Source: an uncultured Mollicutes bacterium (GTDB taxonomy: Bacteria; Bacillota_I; Bacilli_A; RFN20; CAG-826). Taken from it: a stretch of 64,000 nt of DNA. The translations under genes and the position numbers were made by a program. The stretch spans positions 11,301 to 75,300 of the forward strand of contig UQXJ01000005.1 of NCBI GenBank assembly GCA_900545015.1. Reading direction: 5' to 3'. This document shows, piece by piece, positions 45,367 to 54,537 of this stretch; the first letter of the stretch is position 1, and the number at the start of each line of letters is the position of its first letter. The notes beneath the pieces were generated by a model. That model did no database searches. It had not been told where the DNA came from and saw nothing but the letters and a program-made list of their open reading frames with translations.

Positions 45367-47853
45367 ATGAAGAAAAAATTTGATATAGAAGGCATGAGCT
45401 GCGCAGCTTGTGCGGCGCATATTGATAATGCAGTAAGAAAAGTTGATGGAGTTAAAGATGTTAATGTGAATTTACTCTCAAATTCTATGGAAGTAGAATT
45501 CGATGATAAAAAATGCAATGATGAAAAAATAATTAACGCCGTTTTTGATGCAGGGTATGGTGCGTGCGAAATTGGTAAAAAACCCGAAAAGAAAGAAAAA
45601 TCAAAAAACAGTAAGAGAGATTTGATCGAACTAATTGTATCTTTTATATTTCTTATTGTTTTAATGTACATTTCTATGGGACATATGGATACTTTTAATT
45701 GGCCTTTACCTAGTTTTTTACTTGGAATGGAAAATGCTTTAACTTTTAGTTTTACCCAATTACTTTTAACAATTCCATCAATAATTTTCTTTAGAAAATT
45801 CTTTATTAATGGTTTTAAAAATTTATTCCATCTAAGACCTAATATGGATTCTTTAATTGCATTAGGAGCAACCGCAAGTTTAATTTATGGAATTGTTGCT
45901 ATTTATGCAATCGGATATGGACTTGGTCATGATGATAATGAAATAGTTATGCAATATATGCATAATTTATATTTTGAAAGCGTTGCAATGATTTTAACTT
46001 TAGTTAGTTTAGGAAAATATTTAGAAGGACTATCAAAGAAAAAAACTACTAAAACTATCGAAGAACTCGTTAAACTTACACCTCAAAATGCTGTCGTTTT
46101 AAGAGATGATCAAGAATTAAATGTAAATATAAATGATGTAAAAGTTAACGATATTATTATTTGCAAAAAAGGAGATAAGATACCAGTTGATGGTGAGATT
46201 ATAGATGGCAATGCTTCGATTGATGAAAGCAACATTACTGGAGAATCACTCCCTATATATAAAGGAAAAGGAAAAAATGTATTTGCTAGTACAATTATTA
46301 CTGCGGGTTTTATAAAAATTAAAGCTCAAAAAGTTGGCGAAGATACATCGATTAATACTATAATTAAATTAGTTGAAGAAGCTAGTAATTCGAAAGCTCC
46401 TATATCTAAATTAGTTGATAAAGTTTCACTTGTATTTGTTCCAACTATAATTAGCATAAGTTTAATAACTTTTATAGGTTTTATTATTTCGATATATTGT
46501 TTTAATGCTCCTTATACATTTAGCGATGCTTTTAATTTTGCAATTTCTACATTAGTTATCGCATGTCCTTGTGCATTAGGACTTGCAACACCTGTCGCGA
46601 TTATGGTTGGCTGTGGAAAAGGTGCTTCAAATGGTTTGCTTATCAAAAATGCGGAAGTTTTAGAAAATACACATTATATAAAAACAATAGTTTTAGATAA
46701 AACAGGAACAATTACAGAAGGAAAACCTAAAGTAACTGATTTTATTGTATTTAAAGAAGATAAAAACATTAGAAATGAGATTTATTCGTTAGAGAAAAGA
46801 AGCGAACATCCATTATCTAATGCAATTGTTGAATTTTTAAGTTGCTCAAATGAATTTAAAATTGATGAATTTAAATCGATTGATGGAGTCGGAATAGAAG
46901 GAAAAATTGATAATAATGATATTATCATTGGAAACAAGAAAGTTTTAGAAATGATAAATGAAAATAATTTTAGTTTATCAACCTTCAATAAGCTTAGCGA
47001 AGAAGGAAAAACTGTATTATTTGTTTCTAAAAATTCTAAAATCGCATGTTTAATTGCTTTAAAAGATACAATTAAAGAAAATAGTGCTGAAGCAATCAAA
47101 GAACTTAAGAAATTAGGAATTAAAATTATTATGTTAACTGGTGATAATGAGGTAACAGCAAAACATATTGCAAATGAAGTAGGAATTAATGAAGTTATTA
47201 GTGAAGTTTTACCTCAAGATAAACAAAAAGTAATAAATTCATTAAAAACTGATAGTCATCATCTTGTTGCTATGGTTGGTGATGGAGTTAATGATGCGCT
47301 TGCTTTAACTAGTGCTGATATAGGAATAGGAATTGGAGCGGGTAGCGAAGTTGCACTTAATAGTAGCGATATTGTACTTAAAAGAAGTGATTTAATGGAT
47401 GTTAAAAATGCACTGATTTTATCAAAAAGAACAATGGTAACTATTAAAATTGGATTATTTTGGGCATTTTTCTATAATTCGATAGGTGTAATTCTTGCAA
47501 CTGGCATTTTTTATCCATCATTTGGAATCAAATTGAATCCAATGATAAGTAGCCTTGCAATGGCTTTTTCAAGTGTATTTGTTGTGCTTAATGCATTAAC
47601 AATAAATTTATTAAATTTTAATAAAAAAGGAGAAACAAAAATTATGAAGAAAGTTGTTAATTTTAAAATTGATGGAATGATGTGTGAACATTGTAAAAAA
47701 CATGCTTACGATGCAATCATGAAAGTAAATGGTGTCGAAGAAGCTAATGTTGATTTAAAAAATGGAACAGCAAAAGTAACTGGTGAAAACTTTAATGAAA
47801 ACGACATCATTAATGCTATAGAAGATGTTGGTTATAAAGCAAGAATTAATTAG
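45367..47853 (+). CDS. copA: Cu(I)-exporting P-type ATPase CopA with C-terminal CopZ-like domain
   Basis: The 828-residue pump has an N-terminal heavy-metal domain (GMSCAAC, C12/C15), membrane helices, the TGES loop (NITGESLPIY), CPC at 400-402, phosphorylation site D444 (DKTGTITEG), SEHPLSNAI and GDGVNDALAL. After the last helix it has a second heavy-metal domain with GMMCEHC (C773/C776). Metal domains at the C-terminus are unusual for CopA, and this one is preceded by an internal ribosome binding site and ATG. It exports cytoplasmic Cu(I) and is induced with csoR. Confidence 0.93.
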   Translation: MKKKFDIEGMSCAACAAHIDNAVRKVDGVKDVNVNLLSNSMEVEFDDKKCNDEKIINAVFDAGYGACEIGKKPEKKEKSKNSKRDLIELIVSFIFLIVLMYISMGHMDTFNWPLPSFLLGMENALTFSFTQLLLTIPSIIFFRKFFINGFKNLFHLRPNMDSLIALGATASLIYGIVAIYAIGYGLGHDDNEIVMQYMHNLYFESVAMILTLVSLGKYLEGLSKKKTTKTIEELVKLTPQNAVVLRDDQELNVNINDVKVNDIIICKKGDKIPVDGEIIDGNASIDESNITGESLPIYKGKGKNVFASTIITAGFIKIKAQKVGEDTSINTIIKLVEEASNSKAPISKLVDKVSLVFVPTIISISLITFIGFIISIYCFNAPYTFSDAFNFAISTLVIACPCALGLATPVAIMVGCGKGASNGLLIKNAEVLENTHYIKTIVLDKTGTITEGKPKVTDFIVFKEDKNIRNEIYSLEKRSEHPLSNAIVEFLSCSNEFKIDEFKSIDGVGIEGKIDNNDIIIGNKKVLEMINENNFSLSTFNKLSEEGKTVLFVSKNSKIACLIALKDTIKENSAEAIKELKKLGIKIIMLTGDNEVTAKHIANEVGINEVISEVLPQDKQKVINSLKTDSHHLVAMVGDGVNDALALTSADIGIGIGAGSEVALNSSDIVLKRSDLMDVKNALILSKRTMVTIKIGLFWAFFYNSIGVILATGIFYPSFGIKLNPMISSLAMAFSSVFVVLNALTINLLNFNKKGETKIMKKVVNFKIDGMMCEHCKKHAYDAIMKVNGVEEANVDLKNGTAKVTGENFNENDIINAIEDVGYKARIN
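47644..47853 (+). CDS. Possible separate CopZ-like copper chaperone from an internal start
   Basis: In frame inside copA, AAGGAG (47627-47632) lies 11 bases before ATG 47644. The 69 residues from there form a complete CopZ-like domain (MKKVVNFKIDGMMCEHC, then DVGYKARIN). The internal start would give a free chaperone besides the fused domain. This is inference from the ribosome binding site and exact domain boundary; there may be only the fused product. Confidence 0.5.
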   Translation: MKKVVNFKIDGMMCEHCKKHAYDAIMKVNGVEEANVDLKNGTAKVTGENFNENDIINAIEDVGYKARIN

Positions 47854-47882
47854 CATTTATATAGTAAAGTAATAAATAAGAG

Positions 47883-47911
47883 TTCAATTTTAATTTTAAA
47901 AAAAGTATAAT
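47883..47911 (+). promoter_or_regulatory. Promoter of the leuS T-box transcript
   Basis: TTCAAT (47883-47888), a 17-bp spacer and TATAAT (47906-47911). The transcript would start near 47918, just at the base of T-box Stem I. Confidence 0.55.
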
Positions 47912-47914
47912 CTA

Positions 47915-48093
47915 GTCGATGAATAATTAAAGATTTTTATTTCTTAGAGAATTAACGGGTGGTGAAAGTTAATAAATAAAACTTTAAGTCTCACATCGAC
48001 GATTTAACTTTAATGAGAGCGCTAAAAGTTTTTAGCGAACTAAGGTGGTACCGCGTATATTACGTCCTTAGAATGTTTTCTAAGGATTTTTTT
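47915..48093 (+). promoter_or_regulatory. T-box leader of leuS (leucine specifier CUC)
   Basis: The canonical T-box TGGTACCGCG is at 48046-48055. Stem I is closed by GTCGATG (47915-47921) and CATCGAC (47994-48000); CTC at 47990-47992, beside the closing helix, fits a leucine specifier. A hairpin CGCTAAAA/TTTTAGCG follows (Stem III). The antiterminator pairs CTAAGG (48040-48045) with CCTTAG (48066-48071), competing with the terminator. Uncharged tRNA-Leu would stabilise antitermination. Stem I is short (about 86 bases). Confidence 0.92.
48065..48093 (+). terminator. T-box-controlled terminator
   Basis: TCCTTAGAA (48065-48073) and TTCTAAGGA (48078-48086) form a perfect 9-bp stem with loop TGTT and T7. 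It is mutually exclusive with the antiterminator. Confidence 0.92.
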
Positions 48094-48108
48094 ATAGGAG
48101 GAATTTGT

Positions 48109-50514
48109 ATGTACAATCATAAAGAAGTAGAACAAAAATGGAGAAAAGTTTGGGACGATAACAAAGAATATAGATGTGATACATCTGATTTTAGTAAACC
48201 TAAATATTATGCACTCGATATGTTCCCTTATCCAAGTGGACAAGGATTACACGTTGGACATCCAGAAGGATACACAGCAACTGATATTGTATCAAGAATG
48301 AAGAGAATGCAAGGCTTTAATGTTCTTCACCCAATTGGATGGGACGCTTTTGGTCTTCCTGCAGAACAATATGCAATGAAAATGAATGAACATCCTGAAG
48401 CTTTTACAATTAAAAACATTAATAATTTCAGAAGACAAATTAAAATGCTCGGTTTTTCTTATGATTATGATAGAGAAATCATGACATGCGATCCTTCATA
48501 TTACAAATGGACTCAATGGATTTTTGCAAAAATGTTTGATAATAATTTAGCTTATGTTGATTATAAACCTGTTAACTGGTGTCCAGAACTTGGAACAGTT
48601 TTAGCAAACGAAGAAGTTATTGATGGAAAGAGTGAAAGAGGTGGATTCCCTGTCATTCGTAAACCAATGAGACAATGGATGCTTCGTATTACTGAATATG
48701 CAGATAAATTGGATGAAGGATTAAAGGGACTTGATTGGCCTAATTCAACTATTGAACTTCAACATAACTGGATCGGAAAGTCTAAAGGCACAGAAGTTAT
48801 ATTTAAAATCGATGGAAGCGATAAAACATTTAAAGTTTTTACAACAAGAGCTGATACATTATTTGGTTGTTCATATTGCTGTTTAGCACCTGAACATCCA
48901 CTTGTAAAAGAGCTTGTTACAGATGATAAGAAAGAAGAAGTTGAAAAATATATTGAAGTTTGTTCACATAAATCAGACTTAGATAGAACAGAATTAAATA
49001 AGGACAAAACAGGTGTATTTATTGGAAGATATGCAATTAATCCTATAAATAATAAAAAAGTGCCTATCTTTATTGCTGATTATGTTTTAGCAAGCTATGG
49101 CAGTGGAGCAGTTATGGCAGTCCCAGCTCATGATGAAAGAGATTATGCTTTTGCTAAAAAATATAATTTACCTATCAATGTAGTTATTGAAAGTGATTGT
49201 TCAAAAGAAGCATTTACTCAAGATGGACCACATATTAATAGCAACTTCATTAATGGTATGAAAATTAATGAAGCAAAAGAAGCAATTACTAATAAATTAA
49301 TTGAGATTGGTGCAGGAAATTTCAAAATTAACTACAAATTAAGAGATTGGTTATTCTCAAGACAAAGATATTGGGGAGAGCCAATTCCAATTGTAACTTA
49401 TGATGACACAAAAGAAATGGCTAGAATTAAAGATGAAGACTTACCTTTAGTTTTACCTAAATTAAAAGAATATAAACCTAGTGGAACAGGTGAATCACCA
49501 CTTGTTCATGCAACTGATTGGTTACATATTACATATAATGGTCACAAAGCAACTAGAGAAACAAATACAATGCCTCAATGGGCTGGAAGCTGTTGGTATT
49601 ATATTCGATATATCGATCCACATAATAACAATGCAATTGCAGATAAAAAATTATTAGACCATTGGCTACCAGTTGATTTATACATTGGTGGACAAGAGCA
49701 TGCTGTCTTACATCTTTTATATGCTAGATTCTGGCATAAATTCTTATTTGATCAAGGTGTAGTTTCCTGCAAAGAACCATTCAAGAAATTATTCCATCAA
49801 GGAATGATTTTAGGCGAAAATGGTGAAAAAATGTCAAAATCTAGAGGAAATGTAATAAATCCTGATGATATAGTTGAAAAATATGGTGCTGATACTTTAA
49901 GACTCTATGAAATGTTTATGGGACCACTTGAAGCAAGTTTACCATGGTCAAGCAACGGACTTGAAGGAAGTAGAAGATTTATTGATAGAGTCTATAGAAT
50001 GTTCGAAGATAAAGAATTCTTTAGCAAAGTCGTAGATACAAACGATGGAAGTTTAGATTACATTTATAACGTTACAGTTAAAAAAGTCACACTAGATTTT
50101 GAAGCATTACAATTTAATACTGCAATTTCACAAATGATGATTTTTGTTAATGAACTTTATAAAGCAAAAACAATTTATAGAGAATATTTAGAAAACTTTA
50201 TTAAAATGTTTGATTGCATTTGTCCATTTGTTGGCGAAGAGATTTATCATACTTTCTTAGGACATAATGAAACAATTACATATGCAAAATGGCCAACATA
50301 TGATGAAAAGAAAACTCAACTTTTATCAATCAAAATGGCGGTTCAAATTAACGGAAAAATGAGAGATTTAATCGAAGTTAATAAAGATGAAGATGATGAA
50401 GTTGTAAAAGAAAAAGCTTTAAGTTCAGATAAAATCAAGGCTAACTTAGAAGGACATGAAATTAAGAAAATAATTGTTGTTAAAAATAAAATCGTTTCTA
50501 TTGTTGTTAAATAA
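48109..50514 (+). CDS. leuS: Leucyl-tRNA synthetase
   Basis: The 801-residue class I synthetase has the HIGH-type motif HVGHPEGYTATD, an editing-domain threonine-rich segment (TTRADTLFGC), and KMSKSRGN. The ATG at 48109 has AGGAGG 8 bases upstream; the frame open from 48013 runs through the T-box and is rejected. It charges tRNA-Leu, and its expression is induced by leucine starvation via the leader. Confidence 0.97.
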   Translation: MYNHKEVEQKWRKVWDDNKEYRCDTSDFSKPKYYALDMFPYPSGQGLHVGHPEGYTATDIVSRMKRMQGFNVLHPIGWDAFGLPAEQYAMKMNEHPEAFTIKNINNFRRQIKMLGFSYDYDREIMTCDPSYYKWTQWIFAKMFDNNLAYVDYKPVNWCPELGTVLANEEVIDGKSERGGFPVIRKPMRQWMLRITEYADKLDEGLKGLDWPNSTIELQHNWIGKSKGTEVIFKIDGSDKTFKVFTTRADTLFGCSYCCLAPEHPLVKELVTDDKKEEVEKYIEVCSHKSDLDRTELNKDKTGVFIGRYAINPINNKKVPIFIADYVLASYGSGAVMAVPAHDERDYAFAKKYNLPINVVIESDCSKEAFTQDGPHINSNFINGMKINEAKEAITNKLIEIGAGNFKINYKLRDWLFSRQRYWGEPIPIVTYDDTKEMARIKDEDLPLVLPKLKEYKPSGTGESPLVHATDWLHITYNGHKATRETNTMPQWAGSCWYYIRYIDPHNNNAIADKKLLDHWLPVDLYIGGQEHAVLHLLYARFWHKFLFDQGVVSCKEPFKKLFHQGMILGENGEKMSKSRGNVINPDDIVEKYGADTLRLYEMFMGPLEASLPWSSNGLEGSRRFIDRVYRMFEDKEFFSKVVDTNDGSLDYIYNVTVKKVTLDFEALQFNTAISQMMIFVNELYKAKTIYREYLENFIKMFDCICPFVGEEIYHTFLGHNETITYAKWPTYDEKKTQLLSIKMAVQINGKMRDLIEVNKDEDDEVVKEKALSSDKIKANLEGHEIKKIIVVKNKIVSIVVK

Positions 50515-50609
50515 TTGAAACATTATTCTTAATTTTGTACTCTAATTTATTAAAATCGTTTCAAGCGTGTCTATTAAATGTTATTATTTAGACAATCAAG
50601 GAGACATAC

Positions 50610-52001
50610 ATGTTTTTATTCGACTTTTCAAGCGTAAGTAGCTCGATCTATTCGGTACTTACTATTATTAACATAGTTATTTTAGGTATTTGTTCACTCG
50701 GATTTGTATTTCAAGTTTTGTATTTTATGTTGTCTTGGCTTAAAAAGAAAACATTACCTAAAACTGACAAAAGATTTCGCTATGCTATCTTAATTCCTGC
50801 TCACAATGAAGAAAGTGTTATTGGTGAAACAGTAAAACGTATTCTTAATAATCAAAATTATCCAAAGGATATGTATAAAATATTTGTTTGTTGTCATAAC
50901 TGTAATGACCATACAATGGAAAGAGTAAAAGAAGCTGGTGGAACACCTATTGAATTCATCGATCCAGATCCAAATCATAGACTTGCTTATGTAATTGATT
51001 ATGGCATTAAGTACATTCTTAAAAATCACAGAAATGATTTTGATTATATTATTAAAATTGATGCAGATAATATTCTTGAATCAAATTTTATAAATAGAAT
51101 TAATGAAGGAGCAGCAAAAGGCTATCGTTTAATGAGAGGTTATATCGCTACAGGAAACTTAACTCAAAATAATTGGTCAGCTGTTAGTGGCCTTTATTAT
51201 ATGAGAGATAGTAGAGTTTCTTCTCGTGTTAGAGAAAGACTTCATCTTTCTTCTATGATGGATGGTGGAGCTGGCATGACAATGTGCCTAGATTATCTTG
51301 AAAAATTAGGTGGTTATGGAACATATCATGTTAGCGAAGATGCTGATTTTACAATCGAAGCTCTTTTTAATGGTGAAAAAGTGCATTTTGTTGAAGATGC
51401 TATAGTATTTGATGATCAACCTGCAACTTTTATTGATACATTCCGTAGAAATAAAAGAATGGGAAATGGTCTAAATAGATTGTTTCTTAAAAAAGGATGG
51501 AAGATGCTTTTGTTAGGAATATTCACAGGAAAAATTTCTTTGTTAGATTTATTCTTCCAATTATTATTTATTCCAACTTCATTCTTTTCACTTGTTTGGA
51601 TTCTTCCTTATTTTGTTGGTTTAATAATTTTCCATCTAGTTAATTTATCGACAAACGGAACATTGATGACATTTATGAATACATGGAATGTTGTTGTTAA
51701 TCAATATGGTGGTTCTTCTCTGGAATATAGCTTTATGATTGTTAAAGATATTGTTGAAAATGGAATTTTATTTCTCCTTGTAGCAGCTGGACTTTATATA
51801 TTTGAAACATTAATTTGTGCTATGTCTGCTAAAAAAAGACTTAATGTAAATGTCAAGAAAATCGTTCCTGGAATTATCTTATCTCCTCTCTTTATGCTTT
51901 TATATAATATTTCAATTTTCTCAGGAATATTATCAAAACCTGAATGGAAAGCAATTGCTAGAAGCAATAATTATGATTCAGTAACGGAAGCAAAAGACTG
52001 A
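50610..52001 (+). CDS. Membrane glycosyltransferase, GT2 family
   Basis: The 463-residue protein has a helix at about 15-42, then a processive-type GT2 domain: AILIPAHNEESVIGETV, IKIDADN, SEDADFTIEA and RRNKRMGNG. Two or three C-terminal helices follow (about 305-345, 375-395, 415-440). The layout is that of cellulose- or hyaluronan-synthase-like enzymes; product unknown. AAGGAG precedes the ATG. It ends in TGA, evidence for the standard code. A terminator follows. Confidence 0.85.
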   Translation: MFLFDFSSVSSSIYSVLTIINIVILGICSLGFVFQVLYFMLSWLKKKTLPKTDKRFRYAILIPAHNEESVIGETVKRILNNQNYPKDMYKIFVCCHNCNDHTMERVKEAGGTPIEFIDPDPNHRLAYVIDYGIKYILKNHRNDFDYIIKIDADNILESNFINRINEGAAKGYRLMRGYIATGNLTQNNWSAVSGLYYMRDSRVSSRVRERLHLSSMMDGGAGMTMCLDYLEKLGGYGTYHVSEDADFTIEALFNGEKVHFVEDAIVFDDQPATFIDTFRRNKRMGNGLNRLFLKKGWKMLLLGIFTGKISLLDLFFQLLFIPTSFFSLVWILPYFVGLIIFHLVNLSTNGTLMTFMNTWNVVVNQYGGSSLEYSFMIVKDIVENGILFLLVAAGLYIFETLICAMSAKKRLNVNVKKIVPGIILSPLFMLLYNISIFSGILSKPEWKAIARSNNYDSVTEAKD

Positions 52002-52020
52002 TTAAAATTTAAATAAAACC

Positions 52021-52050
52021 ACAAAATGCGGAGTAAAATCCGCTTTTTGT
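52021..52050 (+). terminator. Terminator of the glycosyltransferase gene
   Basis: GCGGA (52028-52032) pairs with TCCGC (52039-52043), extended by ACAAAA against TTTTTGT. Confidence 0.85.
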
Positions 52051-52127
52051 TTGCTTCTAAACTTCTATTATGCTTTAATATGTAAGTCAAAATTCACGGT
52101 ACCTTATGGACTGTAGAAAGGAACTTT

Positions 52128-52898
52128 ATGATTTTATGTATTGATTGTGGTAACACCTCAATTAAACTTGGAGTCTATGACGAATCAGCACTTGTTAATA
52201 AATTCACTATTAAAACAAATAGAGAAAAAACAAGTGATGAATATGCCTATTCTTTTAAGACTTTAATTAAGGAACGTTACGAAATTGATGGATGCATTAT
52301 TTCAAGTGTTGTACCTTTATTGACTGTTGAACTTACTAGGTGCATTGAAAGAGTTTTTAAAATAAAACCTCTTATTTTAAACAAGTCATTAAAAACAAAA
52401 ATGAGTATTAAACTTGATAATCCATCAGAACTTGGTGCTGACTTACTTGCAGGAGCAATTGGAGCTAGAAAAAAATATGGCTATCCTCTAGTCGTTGCAG
52501 ATTTAGGAACAGCAACAAAACTTTATGTCGTTGATGATAAAGGTGCTTTCGTTGGTGGCATTATTAGTTGTGGTATGGAAACTAGTTTAAAAGCCTTGGT
52601 TGATAATACATCACTTTTAATGGAAACACCAATTGCTGAACCAGCAAAAATTATTGGGAAGAACACGAAAGATTCTATTCAATCAGGTATTGTTTTCGGA
52701 CAAGCTTACATGGTAAGCGAATTTGCTAGAAGAATTGAAAACGAACTTGGCTATAAAATAAATAGAATTTTAACAGGTGGCTTTGCTAACGTCATTAGAG
52801 ATCAAATTGTTTGTTTTAATTATGAAGAAAATTTGGTCCTAGATGGCTTATTTGAAATTTATTGTTTAAATGCAGGAGAAAAAAATGAAAAAGAATAA
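52128..52898 (+). CDS. coaX: Type III pantothenate kinase
   Basis: The 256-residue enzyme of the ASKHA fold has N-terminal LCIDCGNTSIKLGVYD, GADLLAGAIGARKKYGYPLVVADLGTATK and VGGIISCGM. It phosphorylates pantothenate, the first step of coenzyme A synthesis. AAAGGAA lies upstream. Its end overlaps the transporter gene by 14 bases, implying a joint pathway. Confidence 0.94.
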   Translation: MILCIDCGNTSIKLGVYDESALVNKFTIKTNREKTSDEYAYSFKTLIKERYEIDGCIISSVVPLLTVELTRCIERVFKIKPLILNKSLKTKMSIKLDNPSELGADLLAGAIGARKKYGYPLVVADLGTATKLYVVDDKGAFVGGIISCGMETSLKALVDNTSLLMETPIAEPAKIIGKNTKDSIQSGIVFGQAYMVSEFARRIENELGYKINRILTGGFANVIRDQIVCFNYEENLVLDGLFEIYCLNAGEKNEKE

Positions 52899-53658
52899 AT
52901 TTATAATGTCAATGACAGTTGACGCAATGTTTTTAGCATTAATTGCTATCTTATCCTTTGTACCTTACATTGGATATATTTCAATCGGACCTATTAGTTT
53001 TACTATTATTCACATCATTGTTTTAATTGGCGCTCTCTTATTTGGAACAGGTAAAGGTACATTATATGGATTATTTTTTGGATTATTTTCATTATTTAAA
53101 GCATTAACTTACCCAGGAACATTAGATTATTTATTTGTTAACCCATTTGTTAGTGTTTTACCAAGAGTATTATTTGGTTTAGTTAGTGGCTTAGTTTTTG
53201 ATTGTGTTAGAAAAAGAACAACATTCAAAAATTATTTACTTATTTGTGCTCCACTCGCTGGATTATTAACATTTGTACACACATTCTTAACTTTAACTTG
53301 TTTATATGTTTTTGGCTATTTAGATATCTTTCAAATTAGCAAATTCTTAGGAATAAGTGAATTAATTGAACAAGCAAATAATTCATTCGGTAACTTCTGG
53401 AACTTCCTTTTAGCCTGTATTGCTCCAGGCACAGTTTGTGAAATTGCAGCAGGCGCTATCATTTCACCATTATTATTTGCAGCTTTATATAAAGGTTTTG
53501 GAAAAGGAATTCTTGCTCAAAATGGCGTCGTTCTTCCTTTTAGAGAAGAAGGCGAAGATACATTAAGCAAAAAAAGTCTTATCTTAATTGTTGTAGGTTT
53601 AGGCGTTTTAGCAGTTGCTCTTTGCGCAATATTATTAGTTTTATTTTATACAAAATAA
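52885..53658 (+). CDS. ECF transporter substrate-binding (S) component, probably for pantothenate
   Basis: The 257-residue protein has about six membrane helices and the typical S-component start (AMFLALIAILSFVPYIGYISIGPISFTIIHI). The ATG at 52885 has AGGAG 6 bases upstream; an earlier ATG at 52870 overlaps that site. Overlap with coaX suggests that it brings pantothenate to the kinase together with an EcfAAT module encoded elsewhere (inference). A terminator follows. Confidence 0.82.
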   Translation: MKKNKFIMSMTVDAMFLALIAILSFVPYIGYISIGPISFTIIHIIVLIGALLFGTGKGTLYGLFFGLFSLFKALTYPGTLDYLFVNPFVSVLPRVLFGLVSGLVFDCVRKRTTFKNYLLICAPLAGLLTFVHTFLTLTCLYVFGYLDIFQISKFLGISELIEQANNSFGNFWNFLLACIAPGTVCEIAAGAIISPLLFAALYKGFGKGILAQNGVVLPFREEGEDTLSKKSLILIVVGLGVLAVALCAILLVLFYTK

Positions 53659-53692
53659 ATAATTTATTTATAAGTTATTATAAAATTTATAG

Positions 53693-53724
53693 AACTCTGA
53701 TTAAAATTTTAGTCGGAGTTTTTT
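53693..53724 (+). terminator. Terminator of coaX operon
   Basis: AACTCTGA (53693-53700) pairs with TCGGAGTT (53713-53720), followed by T4. The remaining bases to 53851 show nothing but a weak -10. Confidence 0.85.
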
Positions 53725-53851
53725 ATTTGCATAGCTTTAGAAAAATATTGTTTTCTTACTTTTAAATCGGTTTTTAAACTTTATGAGACAATATGAAAAT
53801 AAAGGTTCCTTGTTTTTCTAAATAATCTACTTTAAAATATTGTTATTGATT

Positions 53852-54481
53852 ATGAAAAAGGCAATATTTTTTGATCTTGATGGAACTTTATGGGATGCTC
53901 TAGTACCTTTAACTGATTCCTGGAATAAAGCAATGATAGATAATAAAACAAACTATCGTTTTAATGTACCTTTAATGAAGAGTTTTATGGGACTTACTCC
54001 TGAAGAAACTCTACCTTTAGCATTCCCTGGAACATCAAAAGAAGAAGGGATGAAACTTTTTCAAATTTGTTTAAAAAGTGAACTTGAGTTTTTAGCTATT
54101 CATCCTGGAGTTCTATATCCAAATGAAATAGAAATCCTATCAATTTTAAAGAAAAAATATCCTTTATATATAGTTTCAAATTCTGATAAAGGTTATATTG
54201 AAAACTATTTAGAAGCTTGTAAAATGGAAAGTTTTTTTGAGGGACATTTATGCGCTGGTGATACAGGCTTAGCAAAATGGCAAAACATTAAAAAATTACA
54301 ACACGATGAAAATATTGATGAAGTTATATATATTGGCGATACTAAAAAAGATATGGTAGAAAGTGACAAAGCTGGAGCTATTTTTATTCATGCAAGTTAT
54401 GGCTTTGGCAAAATTGAAAATACTAAATATAAGATTTTATCTTTAGATGAGTTACCACAACTTATCGATAAAATTTTTTAA
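53852..54481 (+). CDS. HAD-family hydrolase, phosphoglycolate-phosphatase-like
   Basis: From ATG 53852 the protein has 209 residues; the frame also opens at TTG 53840, without support. Motifs: FFDLDGTLWD (nucleophile and acid-base aspartates), IVSNSDKGY and YIGDTKKDMVESDKAG. It is probably a Gph/PgmB-type small-molecule phosphatase. A TAAAAT box at 53833-53838 leaves only a very short leader and no ribosome binding site. Confidence 0.85.
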   Translation: MKKAIFFDLDGTLWDALVPLTDSWNKAMIDNKTNYRFNVPLMKSFMGLTPEETLPLAFPGTSKEEGMKLFQICLKSELEFLAIHPGVLYPNEIEILSILKKKYPLYIVSNSDKGYIENYLEACKMESFFEGHLCAGDTGLAKWQNIKKLQHDENIDEVIYIGDTKKDMVESDKAGAIFIHASYGFGKIENTKYKILSLDELPQLIDKIF

Positions 54482-54537
54482 AATATTGGCGTTTTGTAGG
54501 GAATTTTCGATAAAAATCTCTAAGAATGGAGTGGTTT

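Noticed and set aside
48013..48108. Upstream start for leuS at 48013
   Set aside because: The extra 32 codons would translate Stem III, the T-box and the terminator; ATG 48109 follows AGGAGG.
50521..50605. Inverted repeats between leuS and the glycosyltransferase gene (TTGAAAC...GTTTCAA and TGTCTA...TAGACA)
   Set aside because: Arms are short, loops long and there is no T run; no convincing terminator or operator.
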